Shown here piece after piece: positions 7,018 to 7,098 of a stretch of 7,098 nt of DNA (its first letter is position 1; each line of letters starts with the position of its first letter). The notes beneath the pieces are model-generated. The model searched no databases, had not been told where the DNA came from, and worked only from the letters and a program-made list of their open reading frames with translations. Source of the stretch: Prevotellaceae bacterium. Its GTDB lineage: Bacteria > Bacteroidota > Bacteroidia > Bacteroidales > UBA932. The position numbers and the translations under genes are program-made. The stretch spans positions 1 through 7,098 of the forward strand of contig JAIRKV010000294.1 of the NCBI GenBank assembly GCA_031259935.1. The letters run 5' to 3'.

Positions 7018-7025
7018 CAAAATTA
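7018..7025 (-). promoter_or_regulatory. Candidate -7 promoter element of the RND pump gene
   Basis: On the minus strand this reads TAATTTTG, a full match to TAnnTTTG. Transcription would start near 7011, leaving an A-rich leader of about 15 nt (GATAAAGATAAAAAA just before the ATG at 6996), the usual Bacteroidota type without Shine-Dalgarno. No good -33 TTTG is found 17-21 nt upstream, so activity may be weak or dependent on an activator. The 10-bp dyad at 7030-7064 begins just upstream of it. Confidence 0.35.
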
Positions 7026-7029
7026 GTAT

Positions 7030-7064
7030 TTAATTCATAATAACAGCTACCGAATATGAATTAA
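7030..7064. repeat. Perfect 10-bp dyad upstream of the RND pump, possible operator
   Basis: TTAATTCATA (7030-7039) and TATGAATTAA (7055-7064) are exact reverse complements separated by 15 nt. The arms start 5 bp upstream of the candidate -7 box, so a bound protein would cover the -10 to -45 region of the pump gene. RND pumps are often controlled by TetR- or MarR-type repressors binding such dyads, but the regulator is not in the window. The alternative is an AT-rich hairpin at the 3' end of an upstream gene, since possible stop codons of that gene (7061-7063 or 7030-7032) fall inside the arms. Confidence 0.45.
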
Positions 7065-7098
7065 TAATCTGCCGCCTGCCGCTCGCTGATAACCGTAC

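Noticed and set aside
6994..7020. TTG start for the RND gene, adding eight residues (MSYDKDKK)
   Set aside because: The TTG is part of the candidate -7 box, and the ATG at 6994-6996 gives a standard N-terminus just before TM1.

Overview
The window comes from an AT-rich genome of the Bacteroidota, most likely a member of the Bacteroidales. Three things suggest this. The gene order pdxJ <- divergent -> nadK-porG-uppS-(bamA) is a known arrangement in that phylum. The protein sequences are of Bacteroidota type, for example the PdxJ N-terminus with NINK in place of NIDH, and a PorG/DUF6089 barrel. The upstream regions carry TAnnTTTG-type -7 elements and A-rich leaders rather than Shine-Dalgarno sites. 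All the large genes are intact and recognisable.

Layout. Positions 1-2596 hold a tightly packed minus-strand operon, read right to left: nadK (NAD kinase), porG (DUF6089 outer-membrane barrel, type IX secretion), uppS (undecaprenyl diphosphate synthase) and the first 15 codons of a secreted protein overlapping the uppS stop by ATGA. By position and signal-peptide character this last gene is probably bamA. A 102-bp divergent promoter region (2597-2698) separates nadK from pdxJ (pyridoxine 5'-phosphate synthase, plus strand, 2699-3412). A gene-free stretch of about 515 bp follows (3413-3927). It carries a 102-bp imperfect inverted repeat of the dispersed 'CGTCATTGCGA' type and a short direct repeat. 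Positions 3928-6996 on the minus strand encode one complete RND-superfamily pump subunit. Its upstream region (7018-7064) has a candidate -7 box and a perfect 10-bp dyad that could be an operator.

How the genes fit together: the left operon combines cofactor supply (NADP+), the lipid carrier for peptidoglycan and surface polysaccharide, and outer-membrane biogenesis and secretion (PorG, probable BamA). pdxJ makes vitamin B6. The RND gene is a separate envelope efflux unit, with no adaptor or outer-membrane channel gene downstream of it; they may lie beyond the right edge or elsewhere.

I see no evidence of a new biological system, CRISPR array, transposase, rRNA or tRNA. The points most worth checking are the inverted-repeat element, the dyad upstream of the pump, the altered proton-relay residues of the pump, and the non-ATG start of porG.
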